DNA of 64,000 nt from Flammula alnicola. Lineage: Eukaryota > Basidiomycota > Agaricomycetes > Agaricales > Strophariaceae. Under the pieces are notes generated by a model. That model was not told where the DNA came from and made no database searches. It saw nothing but the letters and a program-made list of their open reading frames with translations. This document shows, one piece after another, positions 45,769-57,300 of the stretch. How positions within the stretch are numbered: position 1 is the stretch's first letter; every line of letters begins with the position of its first letter. Location: positions 124,001 to 188,000 of the forward strand of contig JADNRV010000028.1 of assembly GCA_015499995.1 (NCBI GenBank). The letters run 5' to 3'. A program made the translations under genes and the position numbers.

Positions 45769-45955
45769 GGATCTTCCAACCCGCGAGGAGGAGATCGAGC
45801 AGCACGGGTTGCTAATCACGATCGAGAGGGGCGCGTCGTTGACCGACGCTGTCGCGCAGGCCAAAGCTGGATTCAAGACCTCAGCATATCGCGGCAACGG
45901 CTTGATGATCAGGGCGAACGTTGAGAGGGAGATCCGAGTCCGAATCTACCCCTGA
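45769..45955 (+). pseudogene. Fragment of the unidentified repeated gene family (fragment 4, C-terminal part)
   Basis: Begins directly after the stop of the oxidoreductase and stays open: an REEEIEQ segment, TIERGASLTDAVAQAKAGFK, then SAYRGNGLMIRANVEREIRV and a stop at 45955. It overlaps the C-terminal end of fragment 2 and continues beyond it, so it defines the likely natural C-terminus of the family. It lacks the N-terminal half. Confidence 0.6.
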
Positions 45956-46295
45956 ATAGCAAGTGTAATTTAAGTCTACAGCAGAAATAGGATTGAATGA
46001 GGAATGTATCAGCACCAATGCAAACTGATATCTCTAGTGAAAAGAAATTGAAATGTTGTCGCGATTCCTGAGCTATGGGTGGTACAGCGTGTATGAAATA
46101 ATACATGTACAGGTATTCCCCTCCCTTGTTGCGGCCATTTTACATAGCACCACTAATACAGAAAACATACAGAAAACATACAACAAGCATAAAGCTACAA
46201 TGCCCCTCACATACACTAAAAGGTAATACATTAGAAAGAAGGAAAGCTAATGCCCCTTCAAGTTCCCCTCGCTTCACATCCTTGAACTGTACCAG
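45956..46295. other. Intergenic
   Basis: Short AT-rich spacer containing the 3' side of the F-box gene. No gene seen. Confidence 0.4.
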
Positions 46296-48659
46296 TCAAG
46301 GCGGGCCCTCCAAACCCGTCCATGGCGATGGATTCATATCATCATTAATCGGCACTTGGTACGTGATGAATGCATCCAGCCCCTCCGTCCTGAACCGCTG
46401 CATGCACTCCTTCACCTTCTCGTCCTCGAACGCGGTGAAATTGCACTTGACGGTCTTGATCTGCGCCACCCCCTCTGGGAGGTCAGTCCACCGCGAGGAG
46501 ACGAAGTCGCACAGGAGGTTCTGCGATGCGTCGCATAGTGTGAAATCGAAACGTTGTAGGTTGGGACAGAGAGGAGTGTCATCGTCTGGAGGAGGAGGAG
46601 AGGAGGAAGAGGAGGAGGAAGAGGGGGAAGAAGAGGAAGAAGAGGGCTCGCGAGGTTTGGCCATCTCAGAAATAGTAGTCATCGCTATCTCTCCTTCTCC
46701 AACATCGGCGATTACAGCTGCTGCTACGGCGTACTCTCTGGGGATCTCATCAACCACAGTTTCCTTCAAACCATCCGTCTTCTGAATCCACGAAAGAGTA
46801 AGCGCAGTATCGTCTTTTAGGGAAGACGTGTGAGGTTCGATGGGTATGGGGGGCTTTGTTGTTAACTCTCCTACTCCAGTATCTGCGACAGCAACTGGTG
46901 TTGCTACTGCTACGCTGGACTCTCCAGGTATCTCACTGGTCAAAGTCTCCTTCCTCCGCGAAAGAGTAAGCGCCTTCAAAATCTGATTCTCTGCAACCTC
47001 ATTACTATCGAGCGCCGCTTCCTCTTCCCCAGTCACAGGTGGACCCATAAGGACCCTCACAGACCAATTATGCACGACCAAGTCCACCAGGGACGGTATC
47101 AGCCTCAAGCACACAATGAACTCCTCCGGCAGCATCGTCATCGACTCAATGTTCAGTTTCTCCAGCGGACACTTGCTCCTCTGCAGTAGCGTCCTAATCG
47201 CGCCGAGCGGCTCCGGCGCCATACTCCCCTCCGGCCTACCCGAGCGCCCCAGGATCTCGAGCTTGCGCAGCTTAGGCGCGCACAAGTTCATCAGCGTGTT
47301 TGACATGTGGAACGTGTTGTGCAGGTGCTGGTCGCCGTCGACGCACAGCACCTGCAGCTGCGGGAGGACGATGGGCATGTCCAGCTTGTCGTACGCTGGC
47401 AGCGATGCTGTGTGCGAGAGCGGGAACTTGAGCGTGCAGCTCTGCAGGCTCGCGCACTCGGCGAGCGTGGAGAGCATCTCGCGCGAGTCGCGGAAGAAGA
47501 AGGCGATGTTGGATTCAAGGTAGAGGTCCGTCAGCTGCGCCCACGGGATAGTAGGCAGCCGGATCCCGCCACTGAAGAACGTCAGCGTGAAATTGCGCAG
47601 CTTCGTGGCGCTCTCTGCGAACTTCAGGCTCTCCGGCCAGCGATCGACCGCGTCCGCATCCAGTGGGGTCCTGTTGTCCATTAGCGACATGCCCTCGAGG
47701 AGCGGTACGTCCTTCACCGTCAGCCCTATGAACGGCTTGAACATCTTCAGCGGGACCTGAAAGTCCAGCACCTTCCACCGTCCACACAGCGGCACCAGCA
47801 CCTCCAACAAAGTCCCACACAGCTTGATCTCCTCCTCCGAGTCGCCTGCGAACCACACTAAGGATACACTGAGTGGGCAGGCACCCGAGCGGCCCAGCCA
47901 CATCTCAATCAGGTCGCGCTTGCGCTGGAATCGCGCCGTGGAGGATGTGGGGTTTGAGAAGTTGACGTTGGGCGGGACGATATGCAGTGACGACCACACT
48001 TCGGGCGTGCCGATGGATATCCGGCGCCATTCGCTGCATACGCGGCCAAGGAGGACAGGCGCCTCGGAGGCGTGCATGACGGCATTCCGGTTCTGCGGCA
48101 GACACCAGACGAAGATGTCCTGCAGGATCTCGGGGGGCAGGCGTCGAAGCGGTGAGACGAGCCCCTCATGCGCTCTCGCCACCTCCTGCAGCCTGGTGCG
48201 CTTCTTAGTCATCTCCTGTAGCGCGGCCTCGAGCTCGGCGATGCGTGCGTCGTACGCCGACACTTTATCGTTGACGGACGAGACGTACTCCTTGATCTCG
48301 GTTATCTCTGTCGTGCTCGGAAGGTAATTTGTGTGCAGCTTGTCGGCGAATTTCGAAGGCTGTGTGGGGATATCGTCGGGGAGATTCTCAGGTCCGTTGT
48401 GGGCCTCAGGTGAAGATGAGATCATAGGGGGTGGCGCCCACTGCAGGACATAATTGTCAATAGTAGCTGAATGCAGCTTCTCGTAATGGCTTACTGTGGC
48501 GTCGTTATTGGGCTTCGAAAAGGCATGGTTCTCCATCACGTTCCTTGTCACTGACAAGTTAAAGCTGGGGCTAGTCAGGCTGCTGGCATCGTATTCAGGA
48601 GGAGGCGGGGTGGGTGGGTTGTCGCTGTCGCTGTCGTACGCCTCACTGGTCTGCGACAT
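46296..48659 (-). CDS. F-box protein, large
   Basis: One long minus-strand frame. The likely start is the ATG at 48659 (MSQTSEAYDSDSD); the open frame reaches 48917, but the upstream part looks like 5' UTR. That gives 787 residues. A coiled coil (KVSAYDARIAELEAALQEMT, about residues 150-175) precedes the F-box at about 183-235: SPLRRLPPEILQDIFVWCLP, then LLGRVCSEWRRISIGTPEVW. The following ~350 residues have irregular leucine-rich repeats such as LRNFTLTFFSGG and LRKLEILGRSG. The C-terminal third contains a long Ser/Pro run encoded by GGA repeats on the plus strand. By family it would be the substrate adaptor of an SCF ubiquitin ligase, binding Skp1 through the F-box; targets are unknown. This F-box plus LRR type is strongly expanded in Agaricomycetes. 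Confidence 0.85.
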   Translation of the reverse strand: MSQTSEAYDSDSDNPPTPPPPEYDASSLTSPSFNLSVTRNVMENHAFSKPNNDATVSHYEKLHSATIDNYVLQWAPPPMISSSPEAHNGPENLPDDIPTQPSKFADKLHTNYLPSTTEITEIKEYVSSVNDKVSAYDARIAELEAALQEMTKKRTRLQEVARAHEGLVSPLRRLPPEILQDIFVWCLPQNRNAVMHASEAPVLLGRVCSEWRRISIGTPEVWSSLHIVPPNVNFSNPTSSTARFQRKRDLIEMWLGRSGACPLSVSLVWFAGDSEEEIKLCGTLLEVLVPLCGRWKVLDFQVPLKMFKPFIGLTVKDVPLLEGMSLMDNRTPLDADAVDRWPESLKFAESATKLRNFTLTFFSGGIRLPTIPWAQLTDLYLESNIAFFFRDSREMLSTLAECASLQSCTLKFPLSHTASLPAYDKLDMPIVLPQLQVLCVDGDQHLHNTFHMSNTLMNLCAPKLRKLEILGRSGRPEGSMAPEPLGAIRTLLQRSKCPLEKLNIESMTMLPEEFIVCLRLIPSLVDLVVHNWSVRVLMGPPVTGEEEAALDSNEVAENQILKALTLSRRKETLTSEIPGESSVAVATPVAVADTGVGELTTKPPIPIEPHTSSLKDDTALTLSWIQKTDGLKETVVDEIPREYAVAAAVIADVGEGEIAMTTISEMAKPREPSSSSSSPSSSSSSSSPPPPDDDTPLCPNLQRFDFTLCDASQNLLCDFVSSRWTDLPEGVAQIKTVKCNFTAFEDEKVKECMQRFRTEGLDAFITYQVPINDDMNPSPWTGLEGPP

Positions 48660-50077
48660 GGCTCGATCTTCTGGAGAGGTCTTTGCCGACCCAGGTATGA
48701 AAAAGCTGGGATGGACCAAAACGGCTTTGAAGATTGAATTAACCTGCTCTTCCTCTTCGTGAACACAGTGATCGATCTTCGACGACACGAAGGGGTAGAT
48801 GGCGATCTTCTCTTTATAGTGGGGGTGGTATAGTGGGGCGTTATGTGACCTGGAAAGTTGATATACACAGAGGCAGCGCTCGGGACGAAGGAATCGGACG
48901 ATCGAACAGCAATTCACAGCGCACGATTATAATCTCAGGCTGTTGTCCCTTCGGAATGCCGCAGAATTAGCCTAGCTATTCCTACTGGTAGAATACAGAC
49001 TCACATAGACAAGTAAGATATTTATCCTTCCAGTCGATGATGATATTCCAATGAACTTTGAGATGAGAACGAGATAGAGTGGCCCCAGCGCAGTGGCCCC
49101 AGATTCTACTCGGATTCTGCGGCTGGATTCCCAAATAGGTCAAAACTTCGAGCACTGCTTTTTGTGTGCCCCACTCCAATTCCGCTCTTTCAAGTTTCAA
49201 CGCTGGCATTTACTTACTACGTGGCGAGTGGGTTATATAAAACAGGAAAAGAAGGACCGAAAAGCAATGGCAGCCGTCGAACTCGCAGAATCATATGAGC
49301 ATATGGACGTGCGGGACGTGAGCTCGGCTCGTCTGCCGCGACTCGTCTGCCACTGCGTATTGAACGACAAGCTTTGAATCATCAATGAATGAGACTCTGT
49401 TCTACAGTACCGTCCGTATTACGTTTCCGCAACTGCGGGGGCAAGGCTCGCTTCGCCATCCTATTAGTGCGTGACACAATTGTACATCACCATTTTCGAA
49501 AAGTCAATAGAAATTTGCATTCACATATTGCTAGAAGTATACTGCATATGTCTAGACATGTGCATATGCTTGCCCCCCCAAGTATTCCTGGTCATTAGCA
49601 TGATCCATCGAGGCTTGAGAAATGTACAAAGTTAATCCGTTATTTTTTTCCTAGGGTTTTTCTTCAGTGACCTGTGGACTCACCTGTGAACGACCTGAAT
49701 TGAAAATTTGATGTGAAGAGGCGGTATAAGGCACTGCCATCACGACTGAGCAGAGGACGGAGGAGAGTAAAGAGGGGTATCTCCAACAGGAGGAAGCTGT
49801 GCAAAGTCACCCACATTCAAATTTCCGAATGCCATATATCTAGATAGACGGATGATATGTCTGGCTAGAAGTCGTCCATAGTGCACCTCATCCATCATGT
49901 ACTTAACGAGTTACACTAACATGTTATCTTCGTGTTACCCTCTGGATATTAGGGAATAACGTATTTATGTATCGAGTACAAATGGAAAATAGAGATAGAG
50001 GCCCATGCATGTAATAAATAAGGATCCCACATTGATCTATGCATATGTAACGTGTGGCTTGAAAGGGAGCTGAAGCA
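48660..50077. other. Intergenic between the F-box gene and GPI1
   Basis: Upstream region of the F-box gene and 3' region of GPI1, both on the minus strand. Short open frames without recognisable domains; no gene supported. Confidence 0.4.
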
Positions 50078-52611
50078 TTATTCTTCCTTTTCTTTTCGTA
50101 GCAAATCCGGCCCTGATGCATATCGCATCGAGTAACGAGGTATAGAAGCAAGATGCTGCCCGGCCAAGACTTGGTATAGGAGCCGCAGAGGGTTGTAGTG
50201 CTGTGCCAAACGCTTCCAAAGCTCGACTAGAGGGACAGCGTCAGCATCAGCGGTGGGTTAAGCATAGGCAAAAAGATAGGCGTACTATACTGGAAGAATA
50301 TGGCAGATAATGTGATTGGTTGGTTCTGGATAAGTATGGCTGAGTTCGACCTTCTGTTGATAGTTGAGCCACGAGATAGACGAACCTCTAGTACGAGATA
50401 TGAAGGTAATCTATCATCCTCTGCGTTGGTCCGATTCGCCTCTCCTTTCCTCCTTGATGGAATATGAAGGGTAAATATACTCCTCCTAGACATCGTACCG
50501 AAATGAGATGCTTGAGCAGATTCAACAATGGCAAAATCTACCGAAATATCTTACCAGGTAGCCTCCACGGATCTTTACCTCTAAGCATCAATGCAAAAAG
50601 CGGGAAATGATGCATAAAAGCAAGGAGAGTTTCGATAGATGCTTGGACAAGTAGCGTCGCGAGACGAAGCTAAGCAACCAGGTCATCAGAACGATTGTGG
50701 GAGTAGGTAAGTTATGAAGAAAAGAAGTAGGATTTACCCCAGCAAAGAGCATATAATAAACCAGGGCCGTCGGGAATAAGAATGCCAGCAGCGTGAAGAG
50801 AACCGTTCCAAAGAGGAGTTGGTCGATATCGTAGGACCAGGTGTCGGTACGATTACGCAGGACGTTGAGTCTTTTTCCTTTTGGGCGCAGTCAATATCAG
50901 AGGTCAACTACCGGGTGATGGGTGCAGTAGAAATACCTCTGAAAACACCCCATAGGAGCCCTCCGCCGAGTCTGACGCCTGCAGCCCAGTATACTGCCTG
51001 CGCAAGTTCGTATCCTATCCGGAGATGCACGATCAAGAAGAGGATAGAATATCCGAGAGCACCGAGAGGAGGAGCGTCAGGCCGCCGAAGGAGGAGAGAA
51101 AGCCGAGAGTTGTGAAGAGGTACGGGGTTAATGGTGGTAAAATGGCTTGAAGCGAAATGGCATTGAACACGGAAAGACATACGTGGAAAAAGAGAATACA
51201 CTCACAGTCCCACGTATCAATAACTCCGATGAAGGTGTTCACATAAAATCTACTTAATTGCGTGTTGAGTTTGAGACCTGCAGGCCACGCGTCGAGCCAG
51301 TATATAGCCTCTCTAGGGAAGCGAAAGAGCCATTCCTAGGATGAGGTTGATTTAAAATCTTGAAGACAAGCAGTTGGACAAAACATATGAGGTACCTGGA
51401 TAGCCTGATTCGCATATTCGGCAAGAAGGATGCTGTTTTCTGACAGAAACGCGCCACAGGCCAGGCCGAGAGTCATGTCGTTCATGATTAGCCAGGCGGT
51501 GTTGAAAAAGCTGTAAATGAGACCGAGTGTCAAAAGAAGAGGACAAGAAGAGCGAAAGAAATGTCCACGGACTTTGTGTATCTTACAGAGTAAGATGCAA
51601 TGTCGCATGTATTTTGCCTCTTGAGAGTTGTGACGTGCGTAATGAAAAAGACCGCTTGCTCAACTCGAACGTCGATTTGCTGCACTGATACGAAGTTGGT
51701 AAAAAGCAGTTAAATGATCGAGAAAGAAAGATGACCAGACCTATAGCTGATATATCCTTCAGCCGGGCATAACTCGGAGCCTTTGTCGAGGCGGAAGTAT
51801 TCATGAGGTAGTGGACGTCAGGAAGGACAGGTAAATTAGCAAAACTTGAAACAAATTTAGATAGCCAGAGAAAACCTGCGGAAAAGGATCCGAGGTACGA
51901 CGCAAGCGAGAGCAAAAATGTTGCAGTTTTAGGAAGGAGTTTGGGAGGTGACACGGGCGAGTACAGAAGGATTTGGATGAGAGAAGCAGCATTGAGCTAG
52001 AGAGAAAAAAGGTGTCAGTAAAATCGTAAGTAATTGGCGATGGAAGGTAACATACCTGGTTGATGGCCACGTCGTTCATAGCCTTATCAATGTCACGACA
52101 TTGTGGACGAGTGAAGTCACAGCGTGCAAGAGCATTATATGGATCGCGAAGGGAAGTCGCTATTAACGGCGAAGGACGATCATTTGGCGTATTCACGACG
52201 TAGAAACGGAGGGAATCCGGAGTATGCGGGGAGTAGAGAACGTAGGAGAACGTGGGTTCGCGTTGTCCAAAATTCCACAATGTTAGGGAAGTGGGGACTG
52301 GTGAACGTCTCGCGCGGTCGAACTTGCACACCCCTAACAGCGTAGGATCACCCCCACACAATCTCTTCACCGCGTTCCACGAGGGCGACTTAGAAAGGGT
52401 GAGAGACAACGTGTCTACATTCTGGACATCTGGCAAGCCCTGAGTATGGATGAGTTTCCGTTAAAAATAAGACACAGATGCTTACATCAAGGACACCTGC
52501 AATACATATCGCAGGCTTCAGCCATCCGTAGCATATGCCGTCCTTTGTAGATCCATGAGGCCAGAATACCGTCGTGGACGTCGATGGCGGCGACGAGGAC
52601 GATGGGAGCAT
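50078..52611 (-). CDS. GPI1: GPI-GlcNAc transferase complex subunit GPI1 / PIG-Q
   Basis: Component of the ER-membrane complex that transfers GlcNAc to phosphatidylinositol, the first step of GPI-anchor synthesis. The start at 52611 gives MLPSSSSPPSTSTTVFWPHG. Many short introns follow. Recognisable PIG-Q segments are LFTTLGFLSSFGGLTLLLSV, VHLRIGYELAQAVYWAAGVR, GGLLWGVFRGKRLNVLRNRT-like sequence, SYDIDQLLFGTVLFTLLAFL, TALVYYMLFA and the C-terminal LWKRLAQHYNPLRLLYQVLA. Several membrane helices lie in the C-terminal half. The stop is at 50078-50080, after RKEKEE. The N-terminal third (DPTLLGVCKFDRARRSPVPT and following) is less conserved. Exact exon edges in the middle are approximate. It starts only 89 bp from the Rho GTPase gene on the opposite strand. 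Confidence 0.85.
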
Positions 52612-52700
52612 GTCATGAAGGAGAAACGGCCACGTGACGTGCGCCCATTTGAAGTTGACGCAGCTCCCCCTCCGGACCTTTCAAAGTTGAACTGTACACG
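52612..52700. promoter_or_regulatory. Very short divergent intergenic region (GPI1 / Rho GTPase)
   Basis: Only 89 bp separate the start codons of GPI1 (-) and the Rho GTPase (+). Both 5' UTRs and core promoters must be compressed here or extend into the neighbouring gene. A CACGTGACGTG sequence at 52630-52640 combines an E-box-like CACGTG and a TGACGTG CRE-like core; it could act on either gene. Confidence 0.6.
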
Positions 52701-53521
52701 ATGGACGCCACCTCAACATCAATACCCTCAAGACGCCCGGATGCCAAACGCAAGCTAGTTGTTGTAGGAGATGGTCAGTTCTTACGCGTATTTCCTTGTT
52801 CTGGCCTTTTGCGGGGTAGCTGATGGCCATACTAGGCGGATGCGGCAAAACATGCCTGCTCATTGTCTATGCTGAGAATCGATTCCCAGAAGTACGTCAA
52901 TGGATCCAACACACAGATGAATTCGTCTCTTATCTTGTCATTCTTTTGATCTGCAGGCATACATCCCAACTGTATTCGAAAACTATGTTACTCTCGTTCA
53001 ACACGACTCCAAACTCATTGAGCTGGCTCTCTGGGATACAGCCGGTCAAGAAGAGTACGATCGACTTCGACCGCTCAGTTATCCAGAAAGCGATGTAATT
53101 CTCATCGTCTTCTCTGTCGACTTCCCAACCAGCTTGGCTAACGTTCTGGATAAGGTACACTTTCTTTCACCGTACATTCGATTGCTAATTTGTCTCGTTC
53201 GTTCTCTTCCTCTCCTTTCCATGTACACAGTGGTATCCAGAAGTGTCACATTTCTGCCCCTCAACGCCGCTGCTTCTGATCGGTACGAAGACCGACCTGC
53301 GATCCGATCCTACGACCGTCCGCATGCTTTCTGCACAAGGCCAGGCGCCCATTACCCCTGAACACGGTGCGGCAGTTGCCAAAGACATTGGCGCAGGCTA
53401 CAGGGAGTGCAGCGCGAAGACAGGCAGGGGAGTCAAGGAGGTGTTCGACGCTGCACTCCGAGAGAGCTTTAGAGGCCGCTGGGGGCGAAACATGAAGCAG
53501 AGGAAATGCGTGGTCATGTAG
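52701..53521 (+). CDS. Rho-family small GTPase
   Basis: Exons 52701-52773, 52836-52891, 52957-53154 and 53231-53521 join in frame to 205 residues. It controls polarity, actin and wall synthesis by family. P-loop GDGGCGKT (about residues 23-30), switch [10 protein letters not shown], switch [21 protein letters not shown], nucleotide motif GTKTDLR, the Rho insert region and SAK motif [10 protein letters not shown] are all present. The C-terminus is basic and ends in the CaaX box CVVM, predicted to be prenylated; the terminal Met would favour farnesyltransferase. The P-loop has Gly where most Rho proteins have Ala. It looks closest to the RhoA/Rho1 type, but I cannot assign a named subfamily. 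The gene seems intact. Confidence 0.88.
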
Positions 53522-54330
53522 GGTCGCCGGACGTTGGAATTTTCACAATTTAGGAAATCAAGGGGACGACAGAATGTTCCTTTGATGGTTTATTTAATTT
53601 GTTCGTCGTTCTCCTTGTTTCTCCTCATTCGTTGCTTTCCTTTTCTTTTTTGGATATTACTGCTGCTCGCCAGCCGTTGTTGTACTTTGACCATGCCCAC
53701 CGGGGTCGCGTTTTCGTACTTTCCTCGTCGAATATTTTCGATAAGCCGGATCCATCTTTCTTCACTTTCCTGCTTCTGGACACCCATCTCCTGCTTTTTC
53801 AAGATTTCGGACCTTCTATCTCCACGACCTTTGTCCAAAATACCTGAATGCATCTCCATAGCTGTCTTTTTTTACCCTCCTCTGTGTACTTACCATTATC
53901 GACATGCTCGCATATATCCCACGTACATATCTTTATAGCAATCAATCCTATACTCTAGACATCCAACTGCCTCTGGATTCATCGATCATCGACGTCGCGG
54001 AACTGCTTGATAATTGGGACAACAAAATATGTAATGATACAGGGATACAAGGCTCGCCACATCTGCAGGACAGATCGGAGAGTAAGGATGGGAGTATTCT
54101 ATGTACAGGACAGCGAGAAATATACGATAACTACTTTGTAGGCGGGTCATTGTCACCAACCCGGCCGACTATGGCTAGAGGATCGCCCTAAGCTCTGGCA
54201 GATTGAGGTGGCCATTTCATCGCGCCATTCTAAATATCCATCCAGATATCCGTATATCGGGCCCTCTGGACTGGATATTTCCGCAGAGCATTAAAGAATT
54301 AACCGACATCATACCGCCAACGTCCGCAAC
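53522..54330. other. Convergent 3' intergenic region
   Basis: T-rich 3' region of the Rho gene and 3' region of the convergent lysine gene. No recognisable coding sequence. Confidence 0.45.
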
Positions 54331-57300
54331 CTATACCTCCTCCTCCCGCCAATTACTGTCAGAGTCGAGGTCATGCGCATCCGGGTCAAGAGATGTCGGC
54401 GGACCCCTGAGGCCCTTACGCAGATCAGGCGCCGCAAGCAATGCACCCTCGACCGTCCGCTTGCCTTTAAGGATCGTGTTCGTCTTCTCAACCATGTGCA
54501 AGCCCACCTCAGCGAGACCTTCCAATACAGGATTGTAGATGGCCGATGAAAGCGGTCCTTGGACGCCCGCCAGCTTGATCTTGCCCTCCGCCACGAGCAG
54601 CGCGGCGATCGCGACCGGAATGCCCACCGTGCGCGCCATGGCCGACGCAGGCCGCTCTCCTTGGAATCCCACGTTGGGTGTCTTCGTCCCGTACGTGATC
54701 AAAGTCGAAGTATGCACCTCTCGCTTATTGTGCCCTCGAGTGCTGTCCTTCGTGATAATCTCGTGCGATAGGACAACCATATCCCGCTCGTGCTGCTCGT
54801 ATTTCAGCTTCTGCGAGAGGAGATACGCGAAAATGTCGAGGGGGGTCAATGGGCCTTCAGGCAGAGGCGGCATAGGTGACCTTTGTGCTTCTCGAATCAT
54901 GGGAGACTTGACCAAGCCTAGCCACTCAAGGGCATCTTGAAGAGGTCCTAGATATGGCACAGGGACGAGTGACGACAAAGACGGGAGGACGCCTTCCTGA
55001 GTTTTGAGTTTGAGTGAGAGACTTTGAGCGACGAAGGTTTCCCAGCTTTCGAGATTGGTGATAGGATGAACGCTGTTGAGGAGGCCAATCTTAGAAAAAG
55101 AACCCATCAAAGAACTGAAGCCTGGATATCTAAAGATATGAGCAAATCAGCATGGTCACGAAAGGCTCCACGGGATCGATGCTTGGCAAAGAAATTACCT
55201 GAGGGTACCACGTACAAAAGTCGAAAGTTTAGGCTCCTGGTTAAGTTTATATTGGTCGATGTAATGAAGACTATTCCGATTTGGCAAGCCTTCAAGTTCG
55301 AAATCCGGCGTGATGGGTATGTCAGGGAAGTACGAGGTAAGCAAGTATCTGCTCGGTATATATTCCTCCTGCAGCCACTTTTAGGATGAAACCGGTACGC
55401 ATGGCATTGACACTTACCTTGGCGTTTAAGAGGTATCTGGCGTCATTCAACGCTGCAGTCAGCACGCCCTGCGGCCGCCAACTAAATTTATACCGTAGCG
55501 GCACATGCGAGTCTTCAGGAGCAGGCAAACCTCCGCAGAAAGACGTGAAGGACTGTATTTCTTTGTTACTCTTCTTCAGCCTGGAAATCAGCTCTCTCGC
55601 CGAGCAATGGTCGATGCCCGGATCAAGACCGATTTCGTTCAGCAACAATACGCCCTTATTCACAGCACTGTAAAATAAAACGTCAAATTCAACACAGTCA
55701 AAAGGAGCCTAATGGTCAGACTTACGCTGAATGGAGTTTAGACATATCTCTGCTGATATATGACGCTGTGACCAAGTGCTTCCCATGGTTGATACAATCT
55801 TGGGCAACCTTGTGATGCATAATCGCTGGCAACAAGCTTTATCATGGAATCTGAGTTAGCCTCCCAGCCACAAGGCGTGCAAGATAGCCACGTGGCATAC
55901 CTTATGACCACATCACTTTCTTGGACAAGCGACTCGTAGGATTTCAGGTCATGAAAATCGATAAGTCGGTACTTGACATTAAGATGCGGAGCGACCAAGG
56001 CCTGTAATTCGAGAAGTGAATTACTGGCTGCATAGCATAAAGTCAATTCCATTGAATTTCAGGCGCATGTAAGGAACTCCATACCAATAACGAGTTCAAT
56101 GTCAGGTCTTCGCGCAATCATGTCCACTGCCGGTTGTGCGACCATCCCACTTCCCAACATGAGGATCTTCTTTGGCTGCGAACGAACGACCTTGGGGGTA
56201 GTAGGGACCTCGTCGGTGCTACCTGCTTCCGGGGTATCCGTTTGGAAATACTGGCGAACTGATGGGTAGAGCCACTCGTGTTTTTCCGTGAGACGTCCGT
56301 CTGCAGCAATGGTTGCCTTCTGTAACGCTTTCGGATATTCACCACGAGGAGACGAGGTGTGGTACGTGATGAGATCCTCCAGATATGGTTTCAGCGCAGA
56401 AGAGAAGTGGTTTGACGCATCCAGTGGAATTGAAGCAGGCAAAATATCGACAGACATCATTTGAACGGAGGGCAATTCCGAAGGCAGAGTTTGGGGCCGC
56501 ACTTTGTAAAAAGGAGATGTAAGGGTAGTTGCTTGCGTGAGGAATTCGAGTCCGCCCTGTCCAGAGAATCAGATATGGTTGATAATCAAAGGTTTGATAG
56601 AAGAAAAACCTGGACGTCACAGCTTATATCACCGATATTAGTGAACCGAGCGCCACCGAACGTCTTTGCGCGGGCAAGGGCGACAGGAAGTTGATCGTTG
56701 GTCATTAGCCTTGGGAAAGAAGGAGACCATCCAGTACCATTAAGAAAGAGTGTAAGGTACGGAGCAACCTGCCCACAAGGTCAAAAAAATCGCAAAGAAG
56801 TCTAAGGTCATGATGTATTTCACCTTCTCTGCGAAGACCGAGGTATAGGATTGAGGCGACTGGTAATAATGGTCTCTATCATACTTGCCGCCGTCGATCC
56901 TGACGAAGTAGTCTGCGGGTTTCGCGTGAACAAGGTATATCTATGGCTCGTTATAGTGAGGTTTTTCTCTATTCATGGGGTGAATGTACCTTGTTCAGAT
57001 CGACGTTCGACCCAGTCCCTGAGATACTGAGAGTAAGCGGGAGTTCAAAAGACCAAGGTATGGAAATTATTTACTGCAGCCTTGCATGAGGGAAGGGAGG
57101 TCAGTCACTTGGACTTTCTCGATCGGAAGCTCGGATAACATAGAGAGACATCCTTCAGCAACCCGCCCTGTCCTACACTCCAACATTAAAGTCATATCAT
57201 AAAAGTGCGTGAGGATGCGTACCCAGTAAGTCCGAAGATAAAGGGTCCTAGTTGCGGTGGAGTTCCTTCATTCGCAATGACTGTTCCTATTTGGCGTAAA

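Noticed and set aside
46560..46660. GGA-rich run as a possible regulatory purine tract
   Set aside because: It is explained by the Ser/Pro low-complexity coding stretch of the F-box protein on the other strand.
47116..47684. Open frames opposite the F-box gene
   Set aside because: They mirror the coding strand of a clear F-box/LRR gene and contain no domain of their own.
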